Positions 1 through 5,782 are shown, counted from the first letter of the stretch. The stretch is DNA of 8,101 bases from Actinomycetota bacterium (GCA_005885015.1 VAYG01000113.1:1-8101); one strand, 5' to 3'. Translations and numbers: made by a program. Notes: a model not told the origin generated them from the sequence alone.

Positions 1-1
1 G

Positions 2-868
2 CTGACGCATGCCGAGGCGCTCGACCGCTACGTGAAGCTGGGCGGCGATCCCGACTACTACCAGGTGCTGTTCGACACGCAGGGCCAAGCGCCCAGCCCG
101 CTGGAGGCGGCCGAAGCCGCGCGGCGCGGGATCATCCCGTGGGCCGGCCGCGGGCCTGGGGTCACCAGCTTCGAGCAAGCCTTCCTGGAGGGGCCGTGGC
201 GCAACAAATGGCTTGACGCCTACCGCGCGCTGAGTCAGTACCTGCCCCCGCCGCGGACCATCACGGCCATGTACCGCGAGGGCAGCCTTAGTCACGACCA
301 GGCGGCCAGCTTGCTGCAACGCCAGGGGGTGCCGCCCGAGCTAGTGACCGCCTACCTGTCCAGCGGCTCGGCGCAGAAGGTCGAGAAGGGCCGCGACCTG
401 GCGCAGGCCGCCATGCTGGCCCTGTATCGCGACCGGATCACCGACCGCGGCCAGGCGGCGGCCATGCTGCAGTCGATCAAGTACGATGCGCATGAGGCCG
501 ACTACCTACTTAAAGTGGTAGACCTGGAGGTGGCGCAGCGGTTCATGACCGCCGCTGTGGGCCGGGTGCACAGCCTGTATGTCGGCCATAAGATCGCGCA
601 GGCCGCCGTGAAGTCCACGCTCGCCAGTCTGAAAGTGCCGGCCGACAACATCGAACAGCTGGTGAGCGTCTGGAGCCTGGAGCGCCAGGCCAACGTGCGC
701 ACTCTGACCGCGGCCGACTATCGGAGCGCGTTTGCCAAGGGGCTACTGACTCGCGAGCAGGCCAGCGACCAGCTGGTGCAGCTGGGCTATACCGCCCATG
801 ATGCCTGGTTGTATCTTTCGCTGCACGCCGGCAAGCCGTTGCCGGGCGAACCAGGAGCGAGCGCGTGA
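2..868 (+). CDS. Probable phage structural protein with helical repeats (5' partial)
   Basis: The reading frame is open from base 2, so the gene begins upstream; the GTG at 32 is internal and the visible part is 288 residues. It contains about four tandem units of roughly 40-45 residues (residues 82-118, 133-173, 183-228, 233-276). Each reads as a helix, a short turn and a second helix, roughly 'aYreGxLtxxqAxxxLxxlGyxxxxAxxLL'. A related unit near residues 18-45 ends in RRGII. From memory, similar repeats occur in minor virion proteins of phages of high-GC hosts, but I cannot name the family. No transmembrane segment, signal peptide or catalytic motif is visible. Its stop codon overlaps the start of the next gene. 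The coding call is strong; the structural role is an inference from the repeats and from its place upstream of lysis genes. Confidence 0.85.
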   Translation: MTHAEALDRYVKLGGDPDYYQVLFDTQGQAPSPLEAAEAARRGIIPWAGRGPGVTSFEQAFLEGPWRNKWLDAYRALSQYLPPPRTITAMYREGSLSHDQAASLLQRQGVPPELVTAYLSSGSAQKVEKGRDLAQAAMLALYRDRITDRGQAAAMLQSIKYDAHEADYLLKVVDLEVAQRFMTAAVGRVHSLYVGHKIAQAAVKSTLASLKVPADNIEQLVSVWSLERQANVRTLTAADYRSAFAKGLLTREQASDQLVQLGYTAHDAWLYLSLHAGKPLPGEPGASA

Positions 869-1041
869 CTCTACCCGTTTCGGTCGACCTAGTAGCCGCT
901 GCCGGCGATGCGCTGGCCGACGCCCAGGCCGCGATCGAGCAGCGTGCCGCCCAGGCTGCCGAGCAGCTGCCCCCCTCGCCACCGCCCCCACCGTCCGCTG
1001 AGCAGCCCCAGGAGGCCCCGCATGACCAGCCCCGCAGCTGA
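865..1041 (+). CDS. Small Ala/Gln- and Pro-rich protein, unknown
   Basis: A 58-residue product starts with GTG at 865, overlapping the upstream stop by four bases. AGGAG at 853-857 lies seven bases before the start, which strongly supports it. The first 37 residues form a likely amphipathic helix rich in Ala, Gln and Glu; the rest is a proline-rich, probably disordered tail. The last 20 bases overlap the next gene in another frame. No family is recognised. Such small helical proteins between virion genes may be accessory or assembly factors, but nothing in the sequence proves that. Confidence 0.62.
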   Translation: MTLPVSVDLVAAAGDALADAQAAIEQRAAQAAEQLPPSPPPPPSAEQPQEAPHDQPRS

Positions 1042-1267
1042 GCCCACTCCCGAGCACGACGGCACCGAGCAGGTGTCGCGCATCGTGCTGACGTTCACTG
1101 GTCCCGGCATGGCCGATCACCAGCTGCAGATTGAGAACGCCAGCCCCGGCCAGATCATGGCCGCCGCCTGGTGGCTGAATCAGTACGCTAGCGCCCTGCT
1201 GCGCCCCGATCCCCAGGCGGTAGCCGGCGGGCCGGGCATCGTGTCGTATCGGCGGGCCAGGACATAA
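1022..1267 (+). CDS. Conserved-looking small phage protein, unknown
   Basis: An 81-residue product starts at ATG 1022, chosen over the in-frame upstream start at 908 because GGAGG at 1011-1015 lies at good spacing and because the upstream extension would overlap most of the 865 gene. The first 15 residues are disordered. A compact core follows, with a beta-strand-like stretch (SRIVLTFTGPG), then 'LQIENASPGQIMAAAWWLNQ', which predicts a strand followed by a helix with two Trp. No Cys, membrane segment or catalytic signature is seen. It closes the first gene cluster; the stop TAA at 1265-1267 is followed by the regulatory gap. Function unknown. Confidence 0.8.
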   Translation: MTSPAAEPTPEHDGTEQVSRIVLTFTGPGMADHQLQIENASPGQIMAAAWWLNQYASALLRPDPQAVAGGPGIVSYRRART

Positions 1268-1271
1268 GTAC

Positions 1272-1302
1272 TGGACACGCCGACCTAGCACTGTGCTAGG
1301 CT
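1272..1302 (+). promoter_or_regulatory. Candidate promoter
   Basis: TGGACA at 1272-1277 resembles a -35 box, and TAGGCT at 1297-1302 resembles the TAGRRT-type -10 box of high-GC Gram-positive promoters. The 19-base gap is on the long side. This is the only gap over 100 bases in the left half of the window, directly before the 1379-3526 cluster. The palindrome at 1284-1300 fills the space between the boxes and overlaps the -10. Assigned from sequence likeness only. Confidence 0.45.
1284..1300. promoter_or_regulatory. Perfect palindrome, candidate operator
   Basis: CCTAGCACTGTGCTAGG has two perfect 8-base arms around one central T. Its size and symmetry suit a dimeric DNA-binding protein, and it covers the spacer and part of the candidate -10 box, so binding would block transcription. 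Unlike the GC-only hairpins elsewhere, its arms contain A and T, so it is less likely to arise from composition alone. No repressor gene is recognised in the window. Confidence 0.55.
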
Positions 1303-1337
1303 GCACGAGCCTGGCCGGCGTATCTCTCTGCAGTAAG

Positions 1338-1357
1338 GGGCGCCAGGCCAGGCGCCC
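1338..1357 (+). repeat. Leader hairpin before the 1379 gene
   Basis: GGGCGCC (1338-1344) and GGCGCCC (1351-1357) are perfect 7-base inverted arms around a six-base loop, AGGCCA. The hairpin lies downstream of the candidate promoter and nine bases upstream of the AGGAG ribosome site (1366-1370), so it would form in the 5' leader of the mRNA. It has no T-run. It could be a weak terminator of upstream transcription, a 5' stabilising stem or an attenuator; the sequence does not tell which. Confidence 0.45.
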
Positions 1358-1378
1358 GAACCGATAGGAGCCCGAGCC

Positions 1379-1849
1379 GTGACTGACTATCTGTACATCC
1401 CTGAGTACACGCCGCTGGAGAATGCCGAGCACCTGGCCAAAGTGGCCTGGGAGCGAATGCAGGCCACCCGCAAGCGAGCGCATCGGCCCGAGCACCGCGA
1501 CGAGTGGAGCATGGGCCTAGCCCTGGCCTACCGCTTCGCACTAATGGGCGCCCTGGCCATGCGCCGCCAGCTGCGACCGCCGCGCATCACCCGCCGGCAC
1601 CTGGTTGTCGTCGGCAACGCCTGGGACCAGCGCCCGGACGGTACGCTAATCCGCCGCGAGCCCGAGCGATTCACGCCGGAATGGATCGAGCAGCATCGGG
1701 AGCCTAGCCGCCCAGCAGGCTGCTCGTACGTTGACACTCAGGGCCGACGTTGCGGCGGCAGTCACGGCCTGGCCACGCACGAGCAAGCCCAGCGATACGC
1801 GCACGCTGCCGGGACGCTCAGGTCCGAGCAAGATAGCGGCTCGCTGTGA
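1379..1849 (+). CDS. Unknown protein with C-terminal Cys/His cluster
   Basis: A 156-residue protein starts at GTG 1379, with AGGAG at 1366-1370 eight bases upstream. The N-terminal half is helical and rich in Arg and Trp (residues 12-66). The C-terminal part has C115, C125, H129 and H134 in the order C-x9-C-x3-H-x4-H, which could bind one zinc ion; a further His is at 142. It is the first gene behind the candidate promoter and operator, and its last four bases overlap the peptidase gene, so the two are probably translated together. No known family is recognised. A DNA- or RNA-binding role is possible from the Arg content and Cys/His set but is unproven. Confidence 0.85.
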   Translation: MTDYLYIPEYTPLENAEHLAKVAWERMQATRKRAHRPEHRDEWSMGLALAYRFALMGALAMRRQLRPPRITRRHLVVVGNAWDQRPDGTLIRREPERFTPEWIEQHREPSRPAGCSYVDTQGRRCGGSHGLATHEQAQRYAHAAGTLRSEQDSGSL

Positions 1850-2622
1850 GCAGCTACCTGCCGCCATTCGTCACCGAGTGGGGCGACCATATCGTGGCCG
1901 ACTGCGTGCCGGCCAGCGGCCTGATGTTGGCCAACAAGGTGGACCGCGGCGGGCACCCCTCTGGCGTGGCCGAGCGCGAGGCCCTGCAGGATGCCATGGG
2001 CACGCAGGACACCGGCGCCGACGGCGCCCAGCTGGCCGCCGGCCTGGTGGCCCGCTACGGGCTGCGCATGGGCGTCGGCTACAGCTGGGCCAACATCGCC
2101 GCCGCCTTGTCTGACCCCGGATTCGGAGTAGTGCTGTTCGGCACCTATCAGTCGCTGCCCGGCGACATTCGGGCGATGGGCGGCCAGCCAGGCTACACCG
2201 GCGGGCATGCCATGTACGCCCAGGCCAACGGCGTCGGCAGCGTGACCCTGGGCGATCCTCTAGGTGCTGGCTACCTGGAGCACGTTCCGATCGCCAGCCT
2301 GCGCGCTTTCTGCGCCGGCCTGGGGTTCATGCACCTAGCCGCACTGGAGCGCGTGTACCAAGCCGGCTGGCGGGCCTACGTGGGCCCCGGTCACGTCACT
2401 TTCTGGCACGTCCTGCGTTTCACGCACGCCCTGTACGCCGGGCGGCCCACTGACTGGCAGCGCGTCAGCACGGCGCCGGTGGCCCACGGCTCGCCCGGAT
2501 TCTGGAGCGTGAGCGCCGGCTATTACGCCGGCCTGTACCTGGTAGCCGGCCGCTCGGGGCCGTTCCGAGTGCGCGCCATCATGAGCGACGGCAGCAGCCG
2601 CGACGTCGATGAGGCGCGCTGA
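1846..2622 (+). CDS. C39-like cysteine peptidase, probable lysin
   Basis: This 258-residue protein has the order of motifs expected of papain-like/C39-like peptidases: C20 in 'VADCVPASGLMLANK' at the start of a helix, H121 in 'YTGGHAMYAQANG', and D137 in 'LGDPLG'. In phages of Gram-positive hosts, this fold is used as a peptidoglycan endopeptidase in endolysins or virion lysins. After about residue 150 a further helical section and a C-terminal strand-rich part (about 190-258) may bind cell wall, but I recognise no named domain. There is no signal peptide, so export would need a holin or virion delivery; a holin-like gene follows directly. The start is GTG 1846 within a GTGA overlap with the previous stop and has no clear SD, implying translational coupling. 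A virion-associated hydrolase or a maturation protease is an alternative. Confidence 0.8.
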   Translation: MSSYLPPFVTEWGDHIVADCVPASGLMLANKVDRGGHPSGVAEREALQDAMGTQDTGADGAQLAAGLVARYGLRMGVGYSWANIAAALSDPGFGVVLFGTYQSLPGDIRAMGGQPGYTGGHAMYAQANGVGSVTLGDPLGAGYLEHVPIASLRAFCAGLGFMHLAALERVYQAGWRAYVGPGHVTFWHVLRFTHALYAGRPTDWQRVSTAPVAHGSPGFWSVSAGYYAGLYLVAGRSGPFRVRAIMSDGSSRDVDEAR

Positions 2623-2623
2623 A

Positions 2624-2794
2624 GTGACCCGTTCGGCCTGGTGGGGCGCGGCTCGCGCCCTGCTCATCCTGGTGATCGTGGCCGTGATCCTGGACAGCCT
2701 GGCCCTGACTGGCGGCCCGCTGGTGCTCATCCCGCCCATGCTGCCGCTGTACTTCCTGGTGCGCGCCATCGGCCACTACGCCGGAGGGTGCTGA
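2624..2794 (+). CDS. Small membrane protein, candidate holin
   Basis: A 56-residue peptide begins with a basic, Trp-containing head (MTRSAWWGAARA), then a strongly hydrophobic stretch (about residues 11-28, LLILVIVAVIL core). A short Gly/Pro turn and a second hydrophobic stretch (about 33-50, with PLVLIPPMLPLYFLV) follow. Two short membrane spans directly after a lysin-like peptidase fit a class II holin. GTG 2624 is preferred because GAGG at 2611-2614 lies nine bases upstream; the alternative in-frame ATG at 2609 would add five residues but has no SD. The start lies two bases past the peptidase stop. Small size, lack of a recognisable family and a Pro-broken second span keep the holin call tentative. 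Confidence 0.72.
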   Translation: MTRSAWWGAARALLILVIVAVILDSLALTGGPLVLIPPMLPLYFLVRAIGHYAGGC

Positions 2795-2796
2795 GC

Positions 2797-3153
2797 GTGA
2801 ATAAGCTAGCCGAGGACCGAGCGCAGCGCATGGAGGAAGTTACTCGTTCCTGGTGGTGCGCGGCCGACGGCGCGCCGGCCGCCTACGATCACGCCAGCCT
2901 AGACCCGCTGCACCCCTTCGGTATCTGTTCGGCGCGGGTGGGCCCCTACCGGGTGCCAGCTCACGGCGGCCACGCGGTGCCGCTGGTGGCCACCGAATAC
3001 GAGCGCGCCAGGCTGCTGGACGAGCAGGCGGCCATCGCCAAACGCAAGGCCCACGCTCGGCATATCGGCCGGCGCCCGGTCAAAGGCTGCGCTTACTGCA
3101 ATCAGCTACGCGAACGGCTGTTTGCCGAGCGGGTGGCGCATGGCCAGCCGTAA
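2797..3153 (+). CDS. Small Cys/His protein, unknown
   Basis: A 118-residue product starts at GTG 2797, two bases after the membrane-protein stop, with GGAGG at 2783-2787 nine bases before it. In-frame sequence further upstream lies inside the membrane-protein gene and is not needed. Near the C-terminus H86-x2-H89-x8-C98-x2-C101 forms a plausible zinc site, followed by a basic helix (NQLRERLFAER). Two more Cys, C21 and C44, flank a Pro/His-rich stretch in the N-terminal half. Residues 66-90 form a charged helix. The family is not recognised; a nucleic-acid or protein-binding zinc module is the most that can be said. The end overlaps the next gene by 14 bases. Confidence 0.8.
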   Translation: MNKLAEDRAQRMEEVTRSWWCAADGAPAAYDHASLDPLHPFGICSARVGPYRVPAHGGHAVPLVATEYERARLLDEQAAIAKRKAHARHIGRRPVKGCAYCNQLRERLFAERVAHGQP

Positions 3154-3526
3154 CCGGGCGCAGCTGTACGCGGTCCGCCGGCGCCAGGCAGCCGCGCAGC
3201 TGAACCGCGACACCGGCGCGGTGCCGGGGCTGAGCTTGCCCGCCGCCCAGCGCGATCAGCTCGACGTGCTGGCCGGCGACTTCGACCTAGCCCAGCGCGC
3301 CAAGCTGCGCCACCCGGCCGCACGCTGGTGGTGGGGCGCGCGACTGATCGACGGCCAGCACGGCGCCTACTGCTACCTGTGCGAGCTGCTGATCGTCACC
3401 TGGCACCGCCACTACCCCATGACCGACCAGGCCCGCCGCGCGATCCTGGAGCACCGCGACCGGCTACACGCGCCGGCCGCCCCGACACCGGGTCCGATTG
3501 CCCCGCCCGCCCAGGGCGGGGAGTGA
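3140..3526 (+). CDS. Putative C2H2-like zinc-binding protein, unknown
   Basis: A 128-residue protein starts at ATG 3140; the in-frame TTG at 3122 is a less likely start. The N-terminus is Arg-rich (MASRNRAQLYAVRRRQ). A Trp cluster (WWW at residues 63-65) precedes 'GAYCYLCELL', giving C78-x2-C81, then H89, H91, H105 and H110. The set C-x2-C-x23-H-x4-H could fold around zinc. The C-terminal 18 residues are Pro/Ala-rich and disordered. The Arg-rich head plus zinc-like core hint at nucleic-acid binding, but no family is named. It ends the overlapping run that begins at 1379; a 22-base gap with a fresh ribosome site follows. Confidence 0.8.
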   Translation: MASRNRAQLYAVRRRQAAAQLNRDTGAVPGLSLPAAQRDQLDVLAGDFDLAQRAKLRHPAARWWWGARLIDGQHGAYCYLCELLIVTWHRHYPMTDQARRAILEHRDRLHAPAAPTPGPIAPPAQGGE

Positions 3527-3548
3527 CCGACAACAGGAGTCCCCAACC

Positions 3549-4007
3549 GTGAGCACCGAAACCCGAACCCCCGAAGCGAGCAGCGTGCAGCTCACCCCCC
3601 AGGCGGTGGCCCCCTTTGAGGCCACCCTAGCCGCGGTGCCCGACGCCGGCACCCAAGGCTACGAGCGCATTCTGCAGGCCATCGCCGACGCACAGAGCGT
3701 GGAGGACCTAGACGCCCCCTGGCGCTCGCAGGGCATGGAGGCCTACCTGGGCCGCGACCTGGTGATCCGCTCGATTCAGAAGATGCCGAGCAGCTATGAG
3801 GGCGGAATCCCCTGGTTCCTGGTGGTCGACGCGGTCGATGAGGAAACCGGCCAGGCGGTGACCTTCACGACTGGCGCCATCAACGTGGTGGCCCAGCTAG
3901 TACAAGCCTTCGCGCTGGGCGGCTTCCCCCTCAAGGTGACGCCGGCCGAGTCCGAGCGCGAGTCGGCCGCCGGCGGCCGGCCGCAGCACCTGGTGATCCG
4001 CAAGTGA
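3549..4007 (+). CDS. Possible ssDNA-binding-like (OB-fold) phage protein
   Basis: A 152-residue product starts at GTG 3549 with AGGAG at 3535-3539 nine bases upstream; the open frame before it has no comparable site. Residues 1-60 are acidic and helical. Residues 66-130 form a strand-rich core: 'LGRDLVIRSIQKMPSSYEGG', then a hydrophobic strand (WFLVVDAV), the turn 'DEETGQAVTFTTGA' and a helix 'INVVAQLVQAFALGGFPL'. From memory, this order (strand, S-x-Y-E-G-G, VVDA-x-D-x-x-T-G, T-T-G-A, N-V-V-A-Q-L) recurs in many phage proteins next to replication genes and suggests a beta-barrel such as an OB fold. A role in coating single-stranded DNA for the downstream polymerase is therefore possible but inferred. 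The end overlaps the next gene by four bases. Confidence 0.82.
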   Translation: MSTETRTPEASSVQLTPQAVAPFEATLAAVPDAGTQGYERILQAIADAQSVEDLDAPWRSQGMEAYLGRDLVIRSIQKMPSSYEGGIPWFLVVDAVDEETGQAVTFTTGAINVVAQLVQAFALGGFPLKVTPAESERESAAGGRPQHLVIRK

Positions 4008-4249
4008 GCCCCGAGCAGCGGGCGGCCGTGGCGGCCGCCCTGCTCGACACCCTGCCCCCCGAGCGAGCTCTAGCCCAACAGCTGGAGGTGCTGAGCGAAG
4101 CCGTCACCTTGGGCGGGCGATCCGACCTGGTCGAAGCTTTGTGGCGGGGCGTCAACGTGCTACACGACTCACTGGTGGCCATCGCCGCCGCAGCGGCCAC
4201 CGATGAGCTGGCCGCCCAGGCGCCGCAGCTGCACGCGGTCGAAGGCTGA
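4004..4249 (+). CDS. Small helical protein, unknown
   Basis: An 81-residue product starts at GTG 4004 in a GTGA overlap with the previous stop and lacks a strong SD, so it probably depends on translational coupling. The sequence is Ala/Leu-rich and predicted all-helical, with an acidic balance (for example 'LVEALWRGVNVLHDSLVAIA'). No Cys, membrane span or catalytic motif is visible. Its tight link to the ssDNA-binding-like gene suggests the two may work together, but this is an inference from position only. No family is recognised. Confidence 0.75.
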   Translation: MSPEQRAAVAAALLDTLPPERALAQQLEVLSEAVTLGGRSDLVEALWRGVNVLHDSLVAIAAAAATDELAAQAPQLHAVEG

Positions 4250-4252
4250 GCG

Positions 4253-4798
4253 ATGGCCCAGCCCATGCACTGCGACTATGCCGGCTGCCCCAACCTGGGC
4301 GACTGGATCGTGTCGCGGGTTGACAACGGCGACACCTTCGCCTGGTGCCAGGAACACTACGTGCTGCTGTGCCGGGCCACGGTCGAGCAGGCCAACCAGG
4401 CCGAGCTAGAAGCCCAGCAGCAGGCCGCGCAGGCCGACCAGCTAGGGCAGCAGCTGGCCAGCGAGCTGGGCATTGCCGAGCCCGAGCCCGCGCTCAACCT
4501 GGCCGCGGTACCCGACACCGAGCCCGACGACGACGAGGACGACGACGAGGATGCAGTCGTGCGCCGCCTGCAGGCCACAGGACGGCCTACACCGGAGCAA
4601 TGGGCCGCAGCTGAGGCCCAGGACCTGGGCGAGCTGACACCGGCCACAGCAGCCGCCCTAGAGGCCCCCAGGAGCACCCGCGTGGTGAAGCGCGGCACGT
4701 CGCCCAGCCGACGCGCGCATGAGGCGCGCAAGCGGGTCAAAGCGGCGCCCCCGCCCGACGAGCCGGACCTATCATCGGCAGCAGCGGAGGGCGACTAG
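4253..4798 (+). CDS. Zinc-ribbon protein with acidic run and basic tail
   Basis: A 181-residue protein starts at ATG 4253, three bases after the previous stop, with GAAGG at 4241-4245 as a partial SD. Residues 7-40 form a zinc-ribbon-like module: C7-x4-C12-x19-C32-x2-H35, then C40. A Gln/Ala/Glu-rich coiled-coil-like helix spans about 42-72. An acidic run at 92-100 (DDDEDDDED) is encoded by a perfect 12-base tandem duplication (4526-4549). A Lys/Arg-rich segment at about 143-163 precedes an acidic end. The layout of metal-binding head, helix, acidic linker and basic tail suggests a nucleic-acid or replication/transcription scaffold, but the function is unknown. The head has the same Cys/His spacing as the 50-residue product at 5630. 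Confidence 0.82.
   Translation: MAQPMHCDYAGCPNLGDWIVSRVDNGDTFAWCQEHYVLLCRATVEQANQAELEAQQQAAQADQLGQQLASELGIAEPEPALNLAAVPDTEPDDDEDDDEDAVVRRLQATGRPTPEQWAAAEAQDLGELTPATAAALEAPRSTRVVKRGTSPSRRAHEARKRVKAAPPPDEPDLSSAAAEGD
4526..4549. repeat. 12-bp tandem duplication in acidic run
   Basis: GACGACGACGAG occurs twice in perfect tandem inside the 4253 gene and encodes DDDE twice. It probably arose by slippage and may vary in copy number between relatives without breaking the frame. Confidence 0.7.
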
Positions 4799-4829
4799 CC
4801 CCGAACACAACGCAGGAGGACAGCTAACC

Positions 4830-5018
4830 ATGGCCACCGACCCCAACAAAGAGCAGCCGTTCAGGCCGACCGCGGCCCAGCTAGCCGGCAACGATGCCAG
4901 CGGCACCAGCGGCCTACCCAAGCCGGGCACCGAGCTGGGCTCGGCACCCGAAACCCCCGGCGGCCCGCACCTGCCAGCCAAGGCCAGCAAGGACGAGGGC
5001 GAAGAGGACGAGGGCTAG
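4830..5018 (+). CDS. Small acidic disordered protein, unknown
   Basis: A 62-residue product starts at ATG 4830 with the strongest ribosome site in the window, AGGAGGA at 4814-4820, nine bases away. The open frame upstream lies inside the zinc-ribbon gene and is not needed. The protein is low-complexity, rich in Gly, Pro, Thr and Ala, and ends in an acidic tail (KASKDEGEEDEG). It has no Cys, no hydrophobic core and no membrane segment, so it is probably disordered. The very strong ribosome site implies high expression. It is the last gene before the terminator. Function unknown; possibilities include a decoy or inhibitor of a host protein or a structural filler. Confidence 0.68.
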   Translation: MATDPNKEQPFRPTAAQLAGNDASGTSGLPKPGTELGSAPETPGGPHLPAKASKDEGEEDEG

Positions 5019-5024
5019 CACACA

Positions 5025-5062
5025 GAAGGGCCGGCGCTGCGAGGTATCAGCGCCGGCCCTTC
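5025..5062. terminator. Strong hairpin terminator
   Basis: GAAGGGCCGGCGCTG (5025-5039) and CAGCGCCGGCCCTTC (5048-5062) are perfect 15-base inverted arms around the eight-base loop CGAGGTAT. It lies seven bases after a stop codon and in a gap between two gene runs. There is no T-run, as is common for terminators in high-GC Gram-positive genomes. It should end transcription of the 3549-5018 genes and could work in both directions. Confidence 0.85.
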
Positions 5063-5129
5063 GACCGAACCAGGAGCCCCGCCGTCGCTGCGAGGGCCGC
5101 CATCATCGCACACTAGAGGGCGCCAGGGA

Positions 5130-5633
5130 ATGGCCGAACCGCCGCCGCGCATCGGGTCCATGGCCTACTTCTACGGACCGATTCTGGAGTCCGCGCTGGG
5201 TCGCATGACGACCGCCGAGATGTGGGACGAGATTCACGCCCAGGCCACCGCGGCCGGCGTGCGGCTGCCCGCGGACGCGCTGATGCAGGTCAACGATCTA
5301 CGGGCCAACGCGGCCGGGGTACGCGACGCGGCCTACAACCTGGAGCGCGGCGCGCCCGAGCAGGCCATCACCAGCTCGGTGATCGGTCAGCCGATCTACG
5401 CCCGCCCGCTCGACGCCCAAGAGGCGCTCGGCCAGTGGGAGGCGCGCGTACGCATGACCCTGCAGGACGCCGCCGGCCAGTCGCAACAGTGGGTGCGCAT
5501 CGTGTTCGGCGCCGACCGCCCCGACACGCTCGGCGAGCTGATGGGCACGCTCGACGCCTACGCCCAGGACATGGCCGCCGGCTACGGCCAGGTGCTCATC
5601 AGCTGGGACGCCCCCATGCTGAACGCGATATGA
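5130..5633 (+). CDS. Unknown 167-aa protein upstream of polymerase
   Basis: ATG 5130 is preceded by GAGGG (5116-5120) nine bases upstream, and it opens the cluster after the terminator. Residues 25-75 are helical; the middle has 'SSVIGQPIYARPLDAQEALG' and then alternating strands (WEARVRMTLQDAAG, QQWVRIVFGA). The C-terminus has an acidic helix (TLGELMGTLDAYAQDMAAGY) and a last strand 'GQVLISWDAP'. It looks like a compact alpha/beta domain, slightly acidic. From memory, it resembles uncharacterised phage proteins that share an 'a-x-r-s-l-d' then 'r-x-x-f' layout, but I cannot name a family. Position makes a terminal or replication-accessory protein conceivable, yet terminal proteins are usually more basic. 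Its stop overlaps the next start (ATGA). Confidence 0.82.
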   Translation: MAEPPPRIGSMAYFYGPILESALGRMTTAEMWDEIHAQATAAGVRLPADALMQVNDLRANAAGVRDAAYNLERGAPEQAITSSVIGQPIYARPLDAQEALGQWEARVRMTLQDAAGQSQQWVRIVFGADRPDTLGELMGTLDAYAQDMAAGYGQVLISWDAPMLNAI

Positions 5634-5782
5634 CCGGCTGGCCGCGTGCGTACTGCACCTGGCGCCAGTGTCGCAACCGGGGCCGCTACCGGGTCGAGCT
5701 ACAGCCCTGGGGGATCGTCACCTACCGCTGCGGTCGGCACCTAGTCCACTGCACCATCCTGAGCAGCCATGACCCGGCCTAG
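5630..5782 (+). CDS. 50-aa zinc-ribbon protein
   Basis: A 50-residue product starts at ATG 5630 in an ATGA overlap with the preceding stop and ends at TAG 5780-5782, overlapping the polymerase start by 14 bases. Nearly the whole protein is one metal-binding module: C9-x4-C14-x19-C34-x2-H37, then C41. This is exactly the spacing seen at residues 7-35 of the 4253 product, so the two are probably paralogues. The rest is basic, with 'RNRGRYRVEL' between the Cys pairs. No SD is visible, so translation is probably coupled to the gene before it. A role next to the polymerase, for example as a DNA-binding cofactor, is suggested only by position. Confidence 0.75.
   Translation: MTGWPRAYCTWRQCRNRGRYRVELQPWGIVTYRCGRHLVHCTILSSHDPA

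Noticed and set aside
908..1021. Upstream extension of the 1022 gene to a start at 908
   Set aside because: The ATG at 1022 has a strong SD, while the extension would overlap most of the 58-aa gene at 865 and encodes a low-complexity Arg/Pro stretch.
743..1495. A 250-codon open frame on the minus strand
   Set aside because: It lies opposite several plus-strand genes with good ribosome sites and across the promoter gap; long antisense frames are common at this GC content, and the product has no recognisable motif.
2641..2796. Upstream extension of the 2797 gene
   Set aside because: It is antisense-like, low-complexity sequence in another frame of the membrane-protein gene; GTG 2797 has GGAGG in place.
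4345..4614. 89-codon plus-strand frame inside the zinc-ribbon gene
   Set aside because: It is a frame shadow with Arg/Ala/Gly-rich composition and no ribosome site.
5130..5633. The 167-aa product as a terminal protein
   Set aside because: Position fits, but the protein is slightly acidic and shows no feature that I can tie to known terminal proteins, so I left it as unknown.
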